This document shows, in pieces, positions 1 through 7,509 of a stretch of 64,000 bases of DNA; position 1 is the stretch's first letter; the number at the start of each line of letters is the position of its first letter. The translations under genes and the position numbers were made by a program. The stretch spans positions 1-64,000 of IMG/VR virus record IMGVR_UViG_3300025137_000017; one strand, 5' to 3'. The notes beneath the pieces are model-generated. The model ran no database searches. It saw nothing but the letters and a program-made list of their open reading frames with translations, and had not been told where the DNA came from. The DNA comes from a virus.

Positions 1-18
1 CCTGCGGTTACACCCCAT

Positions 19-525
19 CTAATCATATCTTAAATCCTCAAATGCAAAATCATGTATTGCAATTCTAAATAATAGTCTATCTTTTTCAGGTGAACATACC
101 TGATGTTCAGCTTGTGTATTAAGTATTAACATCTTATTATACACAATATCTTCACATGAGTCAACCTTTAATACACCTGTATTTTCTGCTAAAGGATACA
201 GCATAGCTATTTTTGACTTGTGATCTACGTGTGGTGGCAAACTCCCGCCCGGCTTTGTTAGGAAGAAGTCACAACGAAAGTCCTGAGTTTTTATTCCCCA
301 ACGTTTAAATGTTTTAATTAAAAACTTTTTAAGTGACATATCATAATCGCTTATGTGCTTAACATATTGTTCCACAGGCATAGCATCAGTCATTGCGTCT
401 GTATATTCTTTATGATCACCATACAGTTCATTAATGTTTTCCCAATCCATTTGATCCATATAATGAGAAAAGAAATCTACATCGGGTACTACATCAGTTA
501 ATATATAATTAGTTGTTACTTCCAT
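19..525 (-). CDS. 2OG-Fe(II) oxygenase-like protein (168 aa)
   Basis: Probable double-stranded beta-helix dioxygenase. The iron-site pattern is visible: PPHVDHKSK gives the H-x-D pair at about residue 100, followed by a strand ending MLYPL. A distal His lies in NTQAEHQV, and the Arg in DRLLFRIAIHD would bind 2-oxoglutarate. This is the order expected of aspartyl/asparaginyl beta-hydroxylase-like folds. It is related in pattern to the protein at 39386-39880. Its ATG overlaps the end of the upstream gene by 17 bases, so it is the last gene of the minus-strand accessory operon visible here. The substrate is unknown; phage proteins of this kind could act on protein side chains, nucleotides or small molecules. 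Confident about the fold, not the reaction. Confidence 0.6.
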   Translation of the reverse strand: MEVTTNYILTDVVPDVDFFSHYMDQMDWENINELYGDHKEYTDAMTDAMPVEQYVKHISDYDMSLKKFLIKTFKRWGIKTQDFRCDFFLTKPGGSLPPHVDHKSKIAMLYPLAENTGVLKVDSCEDIVYNKMLILNTQAEHQVCSPEKDRLLFRIAIHDFAFEDLRYD

Positions 526-1099
526 TTTTTAATCCATGCCAGAATGGCGTTGTGTCGTGTTCTGTACTTAATCCAATGCTCTGCCAACATTCTGAATTGT
601 CTGGGTCAGGAGCACATAGATAAGGTCCACGTCTATATTCCCAGGCATTTATGCTTCTATCACTTAGTTCTGTAATAAACATTTCAAACTGTCTGGGAGC
701 TCTTACTTCTCTACTTATAAATTTGTATTTAAATCCCATGCTGTCACTAAATCCTATCTGTTGATCAATAGTGGCATGAGTTGCGGGTTGTAATAGTTTT
801 GTGCTTATCTGTGTTCTGTTTGCTGGTGCAATATAAAATCTATTTAATAGTCTAATACTCAGTTCTGGATAGAAGTCTCTCGCCCAGCCTGTTGAATAGC
901 CTGTAATTTTACCATCCTTCTTCCAAGTGGTAATAAATGAATACTTTGCCCAGTCCATATTGTCATAGTTTTTGCTTAGTCTATGTGCATCTTCAACTAC
1001 AAACTCTGTTAGTTCTTCAAGTAGAGCTGGTTGTTGATCACTAAAGAACGTACATACTCTGTCTGCTCTAGTATCGCCTATTATTTCTCTATCTATCAT
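509..1099 (-). CDS. Hypothetical protein, weakly GNAT-like (196 aa)
   Basis: Not firmly recognised. A stretch in the middle (KITGYSTGWARDFYP, then RLLNRFYIAPANRTQ) is reminiscent of the beta4-beta5 region of GNAT acyltransferases, where a strand is followed by a turn that binds the CoA pyrophosphate. The canonical R/Q-x-x-G-x-G/A is not clear, so this is only a suggestion. I chose the ATG at 1099 because it gives an ATGA overlap with the stop of the upstream methyltransferase, a junction repeated through this operon. A GTG twelve bases upstream (1111) would add four residues. It lies between a methyltransferase-like and an oxygenase-like gene, which fits a modifying-enzyme role but does not prove it. 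Confidence 0.5.
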   Translation of the reverse strand: MIDREIIGDTRADRVCTFFSDQQPALLEELTEFVVEDAHRLSKNYDNMDWAKYSFITTWKKDGKITGYSTGWARDFYPELSIRLLNRFYIAPANRTQISTKLLQPATHATIDQQIGFSDSMGFKYKFISREVRAPRQFEMFITELSDRSINAWEYRRGPYLCAPDPDNSECWQSIGLSTEHDTTPFWHGLKNGSNN

Positions 1100-1752
1100 A
1101 TTTTTAGGCACCTCTGTACGCCTAATGCTCCGTCAAAGTTCTCATTGATCTTTAGTACTTCAGCATTTAATTGTTTTGCTATATAGTCATCATCATAAAA
1201 CTGTAATACATATTCAGTATTGGGTGGATAACTGTCAACACCCATGTCTGTTTTTGAACAAGCAACAAATGTTCTGTTTCTATACATTAACATGTCTGCT
1301 AATTCTTCTGGGTTTGCAAAGTATTCCGGCCTATTGTTAAATATTTTAATTAGGCTGTCTCTGTCACTTGTTGACATAAAGGTTGCTAAAACTGTTGTTG
1401 CATGTTGCTTTAATTTTTTAATGGTTGTCTTAAATTCTTTTATACTTGTATGTGTAAACACACTATAAGCAAAGGCATAATCATATTCACCAAGCTCTGG
1501 CCAGTTCTCTTTAACAGCTTCATTTCTATATTGGTAATTAAACTTGTCCAGTAGTAGCCATGTATGTTGTGGATACTGTTTCTTATTTGCTTCTATTACT
1601 CGCTGTATGATATCTAGTCCAGTATATTCTCCAGCAAAGGGTTCGTAACGTAGAAAGTTTGCATGGTTACAACCATAATCCAGGATTCGAAGACCTGTTA
1701 AATCATCTGTATATGCTTCAAAGTAATCTCTTACTGGATATTCAATGTACAA
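1096..1752 (-). CDS. Class I SAM-dependent methyltransferase-like protein (218 aa)
   Basis: Rossmann-fold methyltransferase. Motif I is seen as ILDYGCNHANFLRY (residues about 23-36), motif II as the acidic end of a strand in YTGLDI, and motif IV/post-motif as YDYAFAYSVFTHT. In motif I the usual GxGxG is altered to GCNHAN, a form common in small-molecule and sugar methyltransferases. The start is uncertain: the frame opens with TTG at 1752, inside the last codons of the upstream gene, and there is no ATG before the motif I region. Translation is probably coupled to the gene upstream, whose stop is at 1742. The substrate is unknown; the neighbours suggest a sugar or lipid metabolite. Confidence 0.65.
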   Translation of the reverse strand: MYIEYPVRDYFEAYTDDLTGLRILDYGCNHANFLRYEPFAGEYTGLDIIQRVIEANKKQYPQHTWLLLDKFNYQYRNEAVKENWPELGEYDYAFAYSVFTHTSIKEFKTTIKKLKQHATTVLATFMSTSDRDSLIKIFNNRPEYFANPEELADMLMYRNRTFVACSKTDMGVDSYPPNTEYVLQFYDDDYIAKQLNAEVLKINENFDGALGVQRCLKI

Positions 1753-2452
1753 TATCTTGTTGTCCGTTTAAACTAATGATTAAATGTATTCTACCTTCAG
1801 TACCGTTATTCTCTGCCCAATGTCTCATACCAGTATTTAAAAACCAGCATGTGCCGTCAGCAGGAAAATGCCTACGGATTATGTTGCCTTCATAATCATA
1901 TGCACATAGATAACTATCAGGGTTTGTTATGATTGGTATGTGTACACGGATACTATAGGTTGTATTATAATCTATATGTGGTTTGATCTCATATTGGGGA
2001 GCCAGAAATGCGAAGCGTGTTCTAGTAATGGGTGCTTTAAAACTGTCCAGTATTGTATTCCAATAACCCGTACATATGTCTTTACGTTTGGTATAGTTGC
2101 GTTCATCCAGTATGGGATTATAATTTTTACTTGACTTTATTGCTGAAGTCTTATATGTTGCCATACTTGTGCTTGTGGGTTTTACATCACTAGCATCACC
2201 ATTATATTCAGTTAGACTTAATTGTCTATAGAAGTCACTAGCACCTTTGCCCTGTTCATCTTTATGAATAAACTTATTTAAATGAAACTCTTTCTCTTTA
2301 CCTAACTGTAGATAGCTGGCATCTGGGTTATTATAATTTAAATCCTGATAGGTAGTTGTATCCTGAAACTGTTCAAATGCAGAAAGTATTTTATCCATGT
2401 CGAACTTATACGGCAGTTGCATGTATGCAGGTAACTGTTTTCTGTCTAACAT
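1742..2452 (-). CDS. Aspartyl/asparaginyl beta-hydroxylase-like oxygenase (236 aa)
   Basis: 2-oxoglutarate/Fe(II) oxygenase family. The C-terminal half carries KPHIDYNTTYSIRVHIPI (H-x-D iron ligands and the conserved R-x-H strand), then CWFLNTGMRHWAENNG, where the distal His follows the W-x-x-N pattern typical of Asp/Asn hydroxylases, then GRIHLIISLNG with the 2OG-binding Arg. The N-terminal 90 residues are unrecognised. The ATG at 2452 has an AAGGA ribosome site and sits two bases from the end of the desaturase gene, so they are co-transcribed. Known members of the family hydroxylate peptide side chains or free metabolites. The target here is unknown. Confidence 0.7.
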   Translation of the reverse strand: MLDRKQLPAYMQLPYKFDMDKILSAFEQFQDTTTYQDLNYNNPDASYLQLGKEKEFHLNKFIHKDEQGKGASDFYRQLSLTEYNGDASDVKPTSTSMATYKTSAIKSSKNYNPILDERNYTKRKDICTGYWNTILDSFKAPITRTRFAFLAPQYEIKPHIDYNTTYSIRVHIPIITNPDSYLCAYDYEGNIIRRHFPADGTCWFLNTGMRHWAENNGTEGRIHLIISLNGQQDIVH

Positions 2453-2454
2453 AT

Positions 2455-3102
2455 CTAATCCTTGAGTTTAGTAACTAGGTTGTTATTAGCAAGGGTTTCC
2501 AATACAAATCCAGTTAGATCCCACTTATGAAAGCGGAAGTTTTTTCCATTATGATGTTCGTCATGCCAACCTTCGCCGGCACTCAGTAAGTTAACAAGTG
2601 GAAAGTTACGGCTTACACCGTTCTTGTGACATACTGCGTTAATTAATCCAAAGCCTATTGGTGCAAGTATTGCCGGCATTAGTACCCATGCTACAAATAC
2701 GTTTACACTTATTATAGCACTAACGATAGCACTTGTCAACCATATTTTTCCCCAATGGTTATGGAAAAATACCATACGAGGATTTTTAAATAAATCTTTT
2801 GAATACTTGGGTGGAAAACTTTTTACTGACCATAGACTTAAAAATACTGTCCAGAATCCTTTATACTTGGGTGAGTGAGGATCTAGATCACTATCGCTAT
2901 GGTGATGATGCATACGGTGTGCAGAAATCCAACCTATTGGGCTTCTACTTCCGGCTAGGACTGCAAAGTATAGGGTAATGATCTCAAAAAATGCGTTAGC
3001 ATTAAATGATTTATGAGCCCAGTATCTATGTAAGCCTGCACTGATGCCGACATGAGCGATAACTTGATACCACAAGAAACCGATCAATAAAGTTATTTCC
3101 AT
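2455..3102 (-). CDS. Membrane fatty-acid (acyl-CoA/acyl-lipid) desaturase (215 aa)
   Basis: Di-iron membrane desaturase that introduces a double bond into an acyl chain. All three His boxes are visible: HRYWAH at 25-30, HRMHHHH at 62-68 and HDEHH at 179-183 (in GEGWHDEHHNGK, normally GEGWHNxHH). Two hydrophobic segments (about 36-60 and 121-156) separate the boxes, as in delta-9 desaturases. At 215 residues it is shorter than most cellular enzymes, mainly at the ends, but the catalytic core looks whole. The ATG at 3102 follows an AAGGA site. It needs ferredoxin or a similar electron donor, which would be the host's. In a phage it could alter membrane fluidity or the acyl chain of a modified lipid; this role is inferred. 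Confidence 0.88.
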   Translation of the reverse strand: MEITLLIGFLWYQVIAHVGISAGLHRYWAHKSFNANAFFEIITLYFAVLAGSRSPIGWISAHRMHHHHSDSDLDPHSPKYKGFWTVFLSLWSVKSFPPKYSKDLFKNPRMVFFHNHWGKIWLTSAIVSAIISVNVFVAWVLMPAILAPIGFGLINAVCHKNGVSRNFPLVNLLSAGEGWHDEHHNGKNFRFHKWDLTGFVLETLANNNLVTKLKD

Positions 3103-3114
3103 TGTCTATCCTTT

Positions 3115-3378
3115 TTAGTCTGTTACGCCATCATGATCACTACCGATCCATGTGACTGTTACGCCAGCATGAGCAGTGAAATGAGCGTCTTTTGCCGCCT
3201 CATTTTCATAAACTATAACACGAGTTACTGATGCACCGTCGTCTGCCAGAGTTAATGAGCCAGTTGTTACTGTATCATAATTAGTTCCGCATGGTCCATG
3301 TTCTGCAATCCATTCGTTTACAGTCGTATATGTGTTAGAGTTTTTGCTTGTTAATTTACTTGTAAATGTATAAGCCAT
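3115..3378 (-). CDS. Hypothetical protein (87 aa)
   Basis: Not recognised. It is a small, Thr-rich soluble protein with no signal peptide or membrane segment. The sequence alternates short strands (ASVTRVIVYENEAA, AGVTVTWIG) and looks like an all-beta or alpha/beta single domain. It has its own strong ribosome site (AAGGAGAG) and a late-promoter-like CATAAATAT motif immediately upstream at 3397-3405, so it may be expressed separately from, and more strongly than, the enzymes on either side. A small abundant late protein is plausible; function unknown. Confidence 0.6.
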   Translation of the reverse strand: MAYTFTSKLTSKNSNTYTTVNEWIAEHGPCGTNYDTVTTGSLTLADDGASVTRVIVYENEAAKDAHFTAHAGVTVTWIGSDHDGVTD

Positions 3379-3393
3379 AGTTATCTCTCCTTT

Positions 3394-3406
3394 ATTATAT
3401 TTATGC
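3394..3406 (-). promoter_or_regulatory. T4-late-promoter-like motif (CATAAATAT)
   Basis: The minus strand reads GCATAAATATAAT here, close to the T4 late consensus TATAAATA recognised by gp55-RNA polymerase. It ends 16 bases before the ATG at 3378, leaving room for the AAGGAGAG ribosome site. Confidence 0.5.
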
Positions 3407-4449
3407 TATCTAAAGTATCTCTCTAATTCTTCTGAATTTCTTTTAACATTATATGCTTCTGCTGTTGGAAATGGGTTTGAGAAGTCAAAGTCGTTAATTA
3501 GTATTCTATTTGTTGTGTTAATACCTGAAATTAGTCTATAATCTGTAAATCCCAAGTCCAGCAATACTGCGTTTGTTTCAACATCATATGCACTTGGACG
3601 GGCTGTAGTAAAGATAAACTGTGCTCCTAGTGCCTGTTGTTCAAGCAGAGTTGCTACATTTGAATGCAATATTTCTGGAGGTGTACCGAATTTATTCTTA
3701 CCATAGCGACTCTGATTACGAATCAATACTCCGTCAATATCACAGAACAATACTGGATGTCGTCTGTTAAACATAATCCAATCTGATATTGTGCCTACAT
3801 CTTCAAAGTCTTTTGTGTGTACTACTTCAAATATTTCACCATCAGCTATCATTGAATCAATAACGTTGCTTAAATATATTTCCTGAGTGGGCTTTGCTAA
3901 CAGTTTATCGGCAGTTCTTAGGAAAGCATCACAATCTCTAAATTGATATCCTCCCACACTAAACAGATTACTTACTACTTGTTTCTCAATCACACTTTGT
4001 ATAATGCCATTTGTATCTGCTTTAACATAACTCTTACCTGCAACATTATATAGATTTGGATAGTCGTTTAGCCTACCAACTGCTACGCCATTACATTCTG
4101 TTATGGGTTTTTCAAACTTAATAAACGTATCACAGTCTTTAATATACACAGGTCCTGTAATGTTTAATTGTTGAATAGCCTGTTGCGTTGTTTGTGTAGG
4201 ACCATTTGTTGCTTGTTCTAATATTAAAACATTTACATTGGGTAGAGCTTCTGCTAGAAAAACATCTGCTTGATATTCTGTACAATGTTCACGTAGAATT
4301 ACAACGGTGATTTGTTTTGGATCAACACTATCAAAACATTCAATACAATGTTCAATCATTAGTCTATGATCATAAGCGGTTAGTAAATATTTGGGTCTCG
4401 TATTGGGGAATCTACTGCTTTGCCCAGCTGCCAATATAATAATATTCAT
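3406..4449 (-). CDS. Sugar/choline-type nucleotidyltransferase fused to HAD-family phosphatase (347 aa)
   Basis: Two domains. Residues 1 to about 230 are an NTP-transferase: the start MNIIILAAGQSSRFP followed by RPKYLL is the LAAG-x-x-x-R...PK nucleotide-binding signature, and KDCDTF supplies the metal-binding D-x-D. Residues about 233-347 are HAD-like: FCDIDGVL (motif I, D-x-D), TTARP (motif II Thr) and INDFD (motif IV region). The transferase would activate a phospho-sugar or phosphocholine; the HAD domain would act on a phosphorylated intermediate. I start at 4449, not the in-frame ATG at 4488, because 4449 begins exactly at the domain and forms an ATGA overlap with the kinase gene. That pairing resembles LicA/LicC or AmgK/MurU. 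Substrate inferred only. Confidence 0.8.
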   Translation of the reverse strand: MNIIILAAGQSSRFPNTRPKYLLTAYDHRLMIEHCIECFDSVDPKQITVVILREHCTEYQADVFLAEALPNVNVLILEQATNGPTQTTQQAIQQLNITGPVYIKDCDTFIKFEKPITECNGVAVGRLNDYPNLYNVAGKSYVKADTNGIIQSVIEKQVVSNLFSVGGYQFRDCDAFLRTADKLLAKPTQEIYLSNVIDSMIADGEIFEVVHTKDFEDVGTISDWIMFNRRHPVLFCDIDGVLIRNQSRYGKNKFGTPPEILHSNVATLLEQQALGAQFIFTTARPSAYDVETNAVLLDLGFTDYRLISGINTTNRILINDFDFSNPFPTAEAYNVKRNSEELERYFR

Positions 4450-5183
4450 TTGTTTCTCCATAGTATTTCCATTTGATTTGCTAACCACGAGCGATCTTGT
4501 TTAGTTGAATAGGGCCAAACTCTCAACAAACAAAGTATTGCCATGGCATTGTTATCATAATACTCACAATGTTCACTAAGTGATTGTTGTATGCTTAATA
4601 ATCTATTACTTAATAGTACATTGCTTTCTCGTAAAAACCAACCACAATCAATATCCTGTCTAAGTTTGCTTATGTCAAAATGTACATTATCCAAGTCAAT
4701 ATCAACAGCATCTATTAATACAAAGCGATTGTTATTATAATCATATAATATATTGTTACAAGTTAAATCACCGTGATATACAGTCTTGGGTAAGTGTCGG
4801 GGCAACTCGTCCATTAGGTTATCAATACTGGTTGGTAACCACTCTGCAGAACTTAGCCGCCTTTCATATACACTTGTATAATCTCCCACGCCTGTAGGTA
4901 AACGTACGAACTTATCGTAAACTGTTTTAATAAAACGAGTTAATTGTTTGTGTTCACCGTTAATTAAATAATGCTGTATATCTTGATTATGTATATACTC
5001 CATTGTTATAGTATCGTCCGTGTATTCCAGTATCTCTGGTTGATCAACTATACCAGTTAAACTGGTAATACGATTATAGTTGCGTTCAATACCTATGCCA
5101 CTCTTTTCCACAACAGTACCTAATTTATTTTTAACTAGGTTAACAGTTGCACCCGAGTGTCCTATAAATTGCTTGATAATCAT
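4446..5183 (-). CDS. APH/choline-kinase-fold small-molecule kinase (245 aa)
   Basis: Aminoglycoside-phosphotransferase/choline-kinase fold. The catalytic loop is VYHGDLTCNNILYD (residues about 136-149: His-Gly-Asp with Asn for metal) and the DFG-equivalent is LIDAVDIDLD, followed by FDISKLRQD, a helix typical of LicA, AmgK and homoserine kinase-type enzymes. The N-terminal lobe is compact, with VVEKSG giving the likely ATP-binding Lys and MEYI the hinge. Members phosphorylate hydroxyls of choline, sugars or amino sugars. Translation is coupled at both ends: ATGA with the downstream nucleotidyltransferase and a one-base TAATG junction with the upstream gene. The kinase and nucleotidyltransferase probably work in sequence to make an activated head group. 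Confidence 0.78.
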   Translation of the reverse strand: MIIKQFIGHSGATVNLVKNKLGTVVEKSGIGIERNYNRITSLTGIVDQPEILEYTDDTITMEYIHNQDIQHYLINGEHKQLTRFIKTVYDKFVRLPTGVGDYTSVYERRLSSAEWLPTSIDNLMDELPRHLPKTVYHGDLTCNNILYDYNNNRFVLIDAVDIDLDNVHFDISKLRQDIDCGWFLRESNVLLSNRLLSIQQSLSEHCEYYDNNAMAILCLLRVWPYSTKQDRSWLANQMEILWRNK

Positions 5184-6055
5184 TATAGACCCGGATGATT
5201 ATCAACATAAAACTTAATATGTTTCTTTGCTGTAGTTGGATCCATTACATCTAGGGTTAGATCTGATTCCGGACGGACTGGTCCTACATCTAATCCTGAC
5301 AGTTGTTTCATTAGAGTATTGGTACGCTTCATTGCATTAAACAACATAACGTTTGGTCCTATAAATTGTTGTGATTCATTCATATCTGTATCGCTTCTAT
5401 AACTGTCTATTAGATACTGGCTTAGGTTTGCTGACATCATATCAATACTGTAACTGTCTCCACCGAACCAAAAGTCTCCAGTACCCCAGGAACCATCCTC
5501 TTCCCAGAACTTTGAAAACCAAGCCCAGTATGTTACTTCATTAATAATTCCGTATTCTTTTATTATCTTTTCAATGGGTGTAAATGGTATTGTTACTATA
5601 TCAAATCTTTGACATATGCATAAGTCATAACGTATGCCCGTTTCTAATTCATGCTGTTGTTTTAAATTAACTACTGATACAAGTCCCAATAGTAAAGGCT
5701 TACCAAAATTCCATTGAATTAAACTGTTGTTGTTTTTATGTTGAGGTTCATCCTCAACTAAAGTCATGCCCGAAAGTTTTGGATTATATATAGCCGTCAG
5801 CTGATTCAGTTCATCTGTGTTGATAACACCTGTTTGTTCCTGATATGTCTTTCCAATAAACTGTCCAACAGTATTGGTTTCTTTTGTCCAAAAGAAATAA
5901 TCTACATTTACTATACAGGGTTGTACTTTGCCATTAATATTAATGTTTATAGTTTTGCCGTCAACGTAGTCATATGCTGCCTTGACGGCTGGAGCACAAT
6001 ACAGTCCAGTTCTTATCTGTCCGAATAGACATACTGCAATGTTAATCTGTTTCAT
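5183..6055 (-). CDS. Putative glycosyltransferase-like protein (290 aa)
   Basis: Begins INIAVCLFGQIRTG, resembling the first strand and loop (CLSGQxR) of a family of bacterial and phage surface-polysaccharide proteins that are probably glycosyltransferases. Further along are CICQRFDIV (an R-x-D acidic motif after a strand) and GTGDFWFGG, which also fits a GT-A-like fold. No certain catalytic residue assignment. I place the start at the ATG at 6055, where it forms an ATGA overlap with the stop of the upstream gene; the longer frame to 6106 adds 17 residues lying inside that gene. It is followed by the kinase-nucleotidyltransferase pair. Confidence 0.55.
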   Translation of the reverse strand: MKQINIAVCLFGQIRTGLYCAPAVKAAYDYVDGKTINININGKVQPCIVNVDYFFWTKETNTVGQFIGKTYQEQTGVINTDELNQLTAIYNPKLSGMTLVEDEPQHKNNNSLIQWNFGKPLLLGLVSVVNLKQQHELETGIRYDLCICQRFDIVTIPFTPIEKIIKEYGIINEVTYWAWFSKFWEEDGSWGTGDFWFGGDSYSIDMMSANLSQYLIDSYRSDTDMNESQQFIGPNVMLFNAMKRTNTLMKQLSGLDVGPVRPESDLTLDVMDPTTAKKHIKFYVDNHPGL

Positions 6056-6648
6056 GTGTTCAATTTCCTTAAACGTAATCCCAATAGACGTAGCCATCTC
6101 CACCATGTGCTTCTGGGTCCGGATAATTCATATAACATACCAATGGGTTGGTTCTGACGTTTCCATAATAAACTTATTTTATCAAAATTATGTGGGCGAG
6201 TAATAAAGAAATTAAATCCTATTTGTGCTTTTCTGTCGTCTTTTACTGCCAAGTAGGCTTTGTCGTCAATAGCATCCAATCCCATAAATGGATTTACACT
6301 AGGCAGACCTTTTAAACTATAGCCATTATAATATACAACACAATCAAATCGGTTGGGTGTTAGCAAATCAAGCCCAAGTCTTGAGTTACTTGCAACATTC
6401 ATTGCATATGTCATTTGCTTGAATGGTCTAAAACTGTCCGGTTCTGTTGGTTGTTCCCAAGTGTGTACTAGTGCATCGCCATCTACATTCCAAAATTGTT
6501 TAACATCTAAAGTATCTCTAGCATGATCACTTGCTGGTTTACCATCCAATAGATGTGTTAGATAATAGGTAACATCAGCTTCTTCACACCATTCAAGTAC
6601 TGGTACAATGCCTTCTGCTGATCCCTGATAAACAATATGTATGTGCAT
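6052..6648 (-). CDS. Hypothetical protein in glycan-modification operon (198 aa)
   Basis: Not firmly recognised. It begins MHIHIVYQGSAEGIVPVLEW like a Rossmann-type enzyme, and contains FDCVVYYNGYSL and GFNFFITRPHNFDKISLLWKRQ, which recall the middle of GT-A-type transferases that lack an obvious DxD. The C-terminus is basic and Trp/Leu/Arg-rich (WWRWLRLLGLRLRK), possibly an amphipathic membrane-binding helix. It starts one base after the ThyX stop and ends in an ATGA overlap with the next putative transferase, so it belongs to the same translationally coupled set. A role in modifying a surface glycan or lipid is inferred from position. Confidence 0.5.
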   Translation of the reverse strand: MHIHIVYQGSAEGIVPVLEWCEEADVTYYLTHLLDGKPASDHARDTLDVKQFWNVDGDALVHTWEQPTEPDSFRPFKQMTYAMNVASNSRLGLDLLTPNRFDCVVYYNGYSLKGLPSVNPFMGLDAIDDKAYLAVKDDRKAQIGFNFFITRPHNFDKISLLWKRQNQPIGMLYELSGPRSTWWRWLRLLGLRLRKLNT

Positions 6649-6649
6649 G

Positions 6650-7318
6650 TTAGCCTAGAGTTTTTGCAAGTGGAAAGATTTCTGCAATGACTTTACTACA
6701 AGCATGTGCAATTTCCATGTGTTCTTTTTGTGTACCATTAGCACCACGTAGTTCAATGTAGTGAACCCAACTACGAATACTACCCTGCATGTATAGGGTA
6801 GTCTTTGTTAGACCTTCCGGTAATACTTTACGAGCCTGTTCTTTAGCAATACCTTTTTTAATTGCCCAGTCATATTCTTTCTTGGCCCAATGTGCAATAC
6901 GCATTTGTGCATGTAGCCAATCCAGTTGTAGTTTATTATCTTCAACATCAATACTATTTTGTCTATTTTTGGGATCTTGCAAACGTGCTTCTGAAAATTC
7001 AAACATATCGCCTTGTTCTTCTGGATTAGCATAACGCTGACTAAACTCCTGGAAAGCAAAACTTCTGTGTCTAACAACTTGGTGTGCAATGTCACGAGTT
7101 GTCTTAATTTCAAGTGTAGCATTAACCATTTCAAGTGGTGACCAGTGTTGATGTTTAATTAGATATTTAATTAAACGTTCACTTGTCTCTGTATTAATTT
7201 GTGCGGCTGGGTTTGAAACTTTTGCACAAAAGGCTATAAGCTCTTGTAGATCTGTTAAACCCTCTGCATTAAAATCGTCTGTTGCTTTTGAATACGCTAC
7301 TAATCTTACTTGTGTCAT
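6650..7318 (-). CDS. thyX: Flavin-dependent thymidylate synthase ThyX (222 aa)
   Basis: Converts dUMP to dTMP using methylenetetrahydrofolate and FAD/NADPH. The family signature RHR-x7-S is present as RHRSFAFQEFSQRY at residues 83-96. The later Ser/Arg region (YMQGSIRSWVHYIELR) and RGANGTQKEHMEIA match the C-terminal dUMP and FAD-binding motif. The length is normal for the family. The ATG at 7318 follows an AGGAG site. ThyX is a common nucleotide-metabolism gene of marine T4-like phages and supports genome replication. It is unusual here only in lying between glycosyltransferase-like genes and not in a replication cluster. Confidence 0.95.
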   Translation of the reverse strand: MTQVRLVAYSKATDDFNAEGLTDLQELIAFCAKVSNPAAQINTETSERLIKYLIKHQHWSPLEMVNATLEIKTTRDIAHQVVRHRSFAFQEFSQRYANPEEQGDMFEFSEARLQDPKNRQNSIDVEDNKLQLDWLHAQMRIAHWAKKEYDWAIKKGIAKEQARKVLPEGLTKTTLYMQGSIRSWVHYIELRGANGTQKEHMEIAHACSKVIAEIFPLAKTLG

Positions 7319-7323
7319 TTATT

Positions 7324-7509
7324 TTATCTCCTAAACATTTTCTTAGCCATTGCTAAAGGGTTCTTTAATCCTTCGTATGTCTCATTTATAAAGTCAACAT
7401 GTTGACCAAACTTGGATAATAATTCTTGTTGTTGAATTTCTATTTTATCTAAACGTAGTTGAATTATTTCTAACTTATCTAGTATTGTTGTTAGTTCTTT
7501 ATCTTCCAT
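7324..7509 (-). CDS. Small coiled-coil protein (61 aa)
   Basis: Unrecognised. Residues about 5-35 form a charged heptad helix (LTTILDKLEIIQLRLDKIE), so it probably oligomerises. The tail (NPLAMAKKMFRR) is basic and could be an amphipathic anchor. Its ATG shares one base with the stop of the upstream glycosyltransferase (TAATG) and it ends six bases before ThyX, so it is a real member of the operon. It may be a small adaptor for the neighbouring enzymes; no evidence for a specific function. Confidence 0.6.
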   Translation of the reverse strand: MEDKELTTILDKLEIIQLRLDKIEIQQQELLSKFGQHVDFINETYEGLKNPLAMAKKMFRR

